54,142 nt of DNA, taken from Candidatus Zymogenus saltonus. GTDB taxonomy: Bacteria; Desulfobacterota; Zymogenia; Zymogenales; Zymogenaceae. Position numbers and translations under genes: made by a program. Location of the stretch: NCBI GenBank assembly GCA_016929395.1, contig JAFGIX010000028.1:1-54142 (forward strand), given 5' to 3'. Positions within the stretch are counted from its first letter, which is position 1, and each line of letters opens with the position of its first letter. The notes under the pieces were generated by a model. It ran no database searches. It saw only the letters and a list, made by a program, of their open reading frames with translations, and was not told the DNA's origin. This document shows, piece by piece, positions 51,086 to 54,142 of this stretch.

Positions 51086-53230
51086 ATGAAACGAAAAATC
51101 ACGGTAGCCCTTGTCGGAAACCCGAATTCCGGCAAGACCACCATATTCAACAACCTTACCGGGGCCCGGCAGCATGTCGGCAACTACCCCGGCGTTACCG
51201 TGGAGAGCAAGGACGGCTCTCGTCGTTACGGAGATGTGGAGATGCAGATAGTCGACCTGCCCGGGACATACAGCCTGACCGCGTATTCCGCCGACGAGCT
51301 GGTGGCCAGAAACTACATCATCCACGAGAAGCCGGACGTCATCGTGGACGTGGTCGACTCGTCTAACCTCGAGAGAAACCTCTACCTGGCTGTGCAGCTG
51401 ATGGAGCTGGGGGCGCCCCTGGTCCTCGCCTTTAACATGAGCGACCAGGCCAGAGCCCGCGGGCACGAGATCGACGTCGAAAAGCTCTCCGGTCTCCTCG
51501 GGCTTCAGATCGTCAACACCGTTGGACACAAGGGAAAGGGAATGAAGGAGCTTCTCGACGCAATTGTCAAGAGGGCGGATTCCCCCGATAAAGAGACAGG
51601 TGAGTTTAAGCTCGACTACGGCCGTGAAATCGAAAAGGAGATAGGCCAGTTGGTTTCGATGATCAAGGTTAACGGCACGCGGCCGGAAGGATACAATGCC
51701 CGCTGGCTGGCCATCAAGCTCCTCGAGAACGACGGGGACGTGCGATCGATTATCGACTCGAAGGAAGTCCTCGACCAGGTAGACAAGAGCGTCTCTCGAA
51801 TCAAGAAATTCATCGGGGATCACCCCGAGACCGACATCGCGGGGAGCAGGTACGGGTTCATCTCCGGCGCGTGCCAGGAGGCGGTGCGCTCCACCATCGA
51901 GATCCGCCACACGATGTCGGACAGGATAGACACGGTCGTGGTAAACCGACTCCTCGGGATTCCGATATTTTTTGGCCTGATGTATCTCGTCTTTCAGCTC
52001 ACCTTTACCCTCGGTGATCCCTTCATGGGTTGGATCGATGGATTTTTCGGCTGGCTTTCCGATGTGGTCGTGGGATGGTGGCCGGCGGGCTCCGAGAGCG
52101 TCTTGAAATCGCTTCTCGTGGACGGGATCATCGGGGGCGTCGGCGGCGTGCTGGTCTTTCTCCCGAATATCCTGCTTCTCTTTCTGGCTATAGCGATATT
52201 AGAGGACTCCGGCTACATGGCCAGGGCCGCGTTCATCATGGACCGGCTGATGAACAAGATCGGGCTTCACGGCAAAAGCTTCATCCCGCTTCTCATCGGA
52301 TTCGGATGTACGATTCCGGCGATAATGGCGACCCGGACCATAGAGAACCGCCGCGACCGGCTGACCACGATGCTCGTGGCCCCCCTGATGAGCTGCGGCG
52401 CAAGGCTTCCGATCTACGCCCTTATCATCCCCGCCTTCTTCCCGCAGGTCTGGCACGCCCCGATGCTCTGGATCATCTACGTCACAGGCGTCCTTTTGGC
52501 AATCGTCAGCGCGAAGATACTCAGGAGCACGCTATTTAAGGGGGAATCGGCGCCGTTCGTGATGGAGCTCCCGCCCTACCGGATGCCCACGATAAAGGGC
52601 GTTCTGATTCACATGTGGGAGAGGGCCTGGCTCTACCTGAAAAAGGCGGGCACCATAATCCTCGGCATCTCGATAATCCTCTGGGCCATGACCACGTTTC
52701 CAGGACTCAATGAGAGTGGAGTAGCCCGCTTCGAGGAGGAGCGCCTCGCGGTCGAGGCAGGAGATGCGACCGAAGAGGAGAAGTCTGAGCTTCTGAGGAC
52801 AATCGACAACGAGGAGGCGGAGACCTCGCTGCGCTACAGCATCGCGGGCCGAATAGGACACGGCATGGAGCCTTTCCTGAAGCCTATGGGCTTTGACTGG
52901 AAGATCGGAACGGCCCTTATCGGCGCCTTCGCCGCAAAGGAGGTCTTCGTGGCCCAGATGGGGATCGTCTATTCGATAGGGGAGGCGGATGAGGAATCCG
53001 AAACGCTGAGGGAAAAACTGCAGGGCAACTACAATCCACTGATCGGTTTCTGCATCATGCTGTTTTGCCTCGTCAGCGCGCCTTGCATGGCCACGATCGC
53101 CATCACCAAAAGGGAGGCCAACTCCTGGAAGTGGGCCCTGTTCCAGCTCGCCGCATTGACGGTTCTCGCCTATCTTGTGACCGTGATCGTCTACCAGTTC
53201 GGAATTTTGTTCGGCATCGGGGTTGGATAG
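51086..53230 (+). CDS. feoB: Ferrous iron transporter FeoB
   Basis: The inner-membrane Fe(II) transporter, 714 residues. The N-terminal G domain has G1 GNPNSGKTT (11-19), switch I/G2 around NYPGVTVE, G3 DLPGTYSL and G4 NMSD, followed by a helical GDI-like domain. From about residue 285 there are multiple membrane helices, including the two Gate-type repeats (GVLVFLPNILLLFLAIAILEDSGYMAR and the C-terminal CIMLFCLVSAPCMATIA with its Cys). GGAGG precedes the ATG. The gene has its own iron-box promoter 66 bp upstream and follows the DtxR-FeoA gene on the same strand. Confidence 0.96.
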   Translation: MKRKITVALVGNPNSGKTTIFNNLTGARQHVGNYPGVTVESKDGSRRYGDVEMQIVDLPGTYSLTAYSADELVARNYIIHEKPDVIVDVVDSSNLERNLYLAVQLMELGAPLVLAFNMSDQARARGHEIDVEKLSGLLGLQIVNTVGHKGKGMKELLDAIVKRADSPDKETGEFKLDYGREIEKEIGQLVSMIKVNGTRPEGYNARWLAIKLLENDGDVRSIIDSKEVLDQVDKSVSRIKKFIGDHPETDIAGSRYGFISGACQEAVRSTIEIRHTMSDRIDTVVVNRLLGIPIFFGLMYLVFQLTFTLGDPFMGWIDGFFGWLSDVVVGWWPAGSESVLKSLLVDGIIGGVGGVLVFLPNILLLFLAIAILEDSGYMARAAFIMDRLMNKIGLHGKSFIPLLIGFGCTIPAIMATRTIENRRDRLTTMLVAPLMSCGARLPIYALIIPAFFPQVWHAPMLWIIYVTGVLLAIVSAKILRSTLFKGESAPFVMELPPYRMPTIKGVLIHMWERAWLYLKKAGTIILGISIILWAMTTFPGLNESGVARFEEERLAVEAGDATEEEKSELLRTIDNEEAETSLRYSIAGRIGHGMEPFLKPMGFDWKIGTALIGAFAAKEVFVAQMGIVYSIGEADEESETLREKLQGNYNPLIGFCIMLFCLVSAPCMATIAITKREANSWKWALFQLAALTVLAYLVTVIVYQFGILFGIGVG

Positions 53231-53240
53231 GAGACGTCCA

Positions 53241-53303
53241 ATGATTGAGAGCATAGCTGTTTTTGTCGTTGCAACCGTTGGCAATCTCCGGAAAGGCCTT
53301 TGA
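53241..53303 (+). pseudogene. Possible stub of a FeoB-associated small membrane protein
   Basis: Eleven bases after the feoB stop, an ATG with TAGGAG seven bases before it opens a 20-codon frame, MIESIAVFVVATVGNLRKGL. Position, ribosome site and the single hydrophobic stretch resemble the start of FeoB-associated Cys-rich proteins. The Cys-rich tail is absent and no other frame supplies it. It could be a truncated remnant or chance. Confidence 0.3.
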
Positions 53304-53405
53304 AAGATAGATCGCATCATCGGACATCTCTTTGATAATTAGTTTGCGGCCGTGCCTTTGAAGAGCGACGTTATGTTAGGGTATCTATCGTCGAGCAGTA
53401 TCTGC

Positions 53406-53801
53406 TTATATCTCAAAGCGCACGGCCGCCTTCCCCCCCACAAAAAGTATCCATTCATACGATTCAATAATCTTCTCACGCGCCTTTAGGGCGGACGGAC
53501 TGCGCAGGCAAGTTTTGCCCATCTCGATATTGATCGGGTTTTCGCCGTCCCTGTCGTAGAGCAAGAAGCCCCCCCTCCCCCCATTCCCCACCCTTACGAT
53601 CTTGACTTTCTCGATCGTCTCGTCCACCAGCTTTCTCGGTATAAGGACTTTCTTCTCGTCGTCCATTGTCGCGCCTGCGCTCAAAAAGAGGTCCACAGAC
53701 TCCTCGTGGTCAAGCTTTACGCCGGTCCGCACGAGGACCCTTATCGAGGCCTCGTGGAGCTTCTCCGATTTTTGGGGCGTTAAAAATATAGACCTTGACA
53801 T
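53406..53801 (-). pseudogene. Truncated MttB-family methyltransferase (N-terminal part)
   Basis: A 131-codon frame. The first ~95 codons match the N-terminal region of trimethylamine/glycine-betaine methyltransferases: LHEASIRVLVRTGVKLDHEE, then LFLSAGATMDDEKKVLIPRKLV, then LLYDRDGENPINIE. Full-length members have about 480 residues. After IEMGKTC similarity is lost, and the frame ends in SALKAREKIIESYEW, which could be a joined piece of the C-terminus, leaving the barrel core deleted. The corrinoid-dependent methyl-transfer function is certainly lost. The pyrrolysine position of true MttB is not reached. Confidence 0.6.
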
Positions 53802-54142
53802 TTTAATCCCCCCCCAATCAATTGGACTTTGACCTACACCATCTCAGTTAACGGGAATGTTGTCAATCCTTTTTTGTCGTTATCAAGAATTCATAAATTC
53901 TCTGACAGTATGCTTAAATTTTAAGGGATGGTATTCTCCTATTAGTTTTTATTCGCCACTTGGTAGCGATATCTCTTATATAAAGATTTGGGTCGCAAAA
54001 AAAGTGATTTACTATTTTATATTTGCTATAATTGAAGCGTTAAAAGCTGCTTAAAATTTGGGAATTATAAACGATTTTCCACCAAATTAGTTAGATAAGA
54101 AACTACAATTTCGAATATATCATCATTATAACGGTTATTATA
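53802..54142. other. AT-rich window end without recognisable features
   Basis: About 340 bp, strongly AT-rich. One 65-codon plus-strand frame (53857-54054) has no ribosome site and no family resemblance. Nothing else was seen before the window ends. Confidence 0.5.

Noticed and set aside
51065-51910. 281-codon minus-strand open frame at feoB
   Set aside because: Antisense to the FeoB G domain, with no ribosome site or recognisable motif.

Overview
The window looks like a chromosomal contig from an anaerobic Gram-negative bacterium, possibly of the deltaproteobacterial/Desulfobacterota type. This is inferred from gene content only. The clues are a tungsten/molybdenum aldehyde:ferredoxin oxidoreductase, ferrous-iron uptake (FeoA/FeoB), an MttB-type methyltransferase remnant, Wzm/Wzt polysaccharide export, lipoprotein signals and very large multi-PAS kinases. 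Shine-Dalgarno sites of the AGGAGG type are common and were used to choose starts. The first ~75 bases are almost pure C and look like a contig-end artefact.

Layout. 0.1-4.8 kb (minus): a short-chain dehydrogenase and a six-PAS hybrid kinase whose N-terminal receiver has Glu at the phospho-acceptor position. 5.5-9.9 kb (plus): a small surface-sugar group (Gfo/Idh/MocA dehydrogenase, DegT-type aminotransferase, family-2 glycosyltransferase, sulfotransferase). 10.0-12.9 kb (plus): a strong promoter, two tandem copies of a structured leader RNA that each end in an intrinsic terminator, then an AOR gene and two MoaD/ThiS-like small proteins. 13.0-26.1 kb (minus): a six-gene signalling operon made of a periplasmic binding protein, a dCache-HAMP-PAS kinase, a single-domain receiver, a 2220-residue hybrid kinase with 11 PAS domains, a PATAN-like protein with receivers, and a double-receiver protein. 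No transporter subunit lies beside the binding protein, so it probably works as a sensor.

26.1-30.8 kb is AT-rich and decayed. It holds two ~210-bp copies of an IS481-like transposase relic flanking a multiply broken gene, an intact CDP-alcohol phosphatidyltransferase and a truncated ORF. Next comes a divergent tRNA-Leu(CAA)/tRNA-Ala(GGC) pair, each with an integrase relic against its 3' end. From tRNA-Ala, 30.9-46.1 kb (plus) is a long cluster for a nonulosonic (legionaminic/sialic-type) acid glycan. It holds an acyltransferase, a sulfatase-fold enzyme, Wzm/Wzt, NeuA, NeuB, a GNAT, NeuC, a PIG-L deacetylase, a CBS-nucleotidyltransferase, an SDR, a LegC-type aminotransferase and two paralogous GT-B-like proteins. 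Degenerate copies of the tRNA-Ala 3' half at ~46.5 and ~48.15 kb suggest the cluster is an old tRNA-integrated island.

46.7-54.1 kb: a lipoprotein, a membrane-anchored homocysteine methyltransferase fusion (minus), then an iron module. The iron module is a DtxR-FeoA fusion with an internal start site for free FeoA, followed by feoB. Both promoters overlap TTTAG-N6-CTAA-type operators, which suggests self-regulated ferrous iron uptake. The window ends in a truncated MttB-like gene and AT-rich sequence with no recognisable gene.
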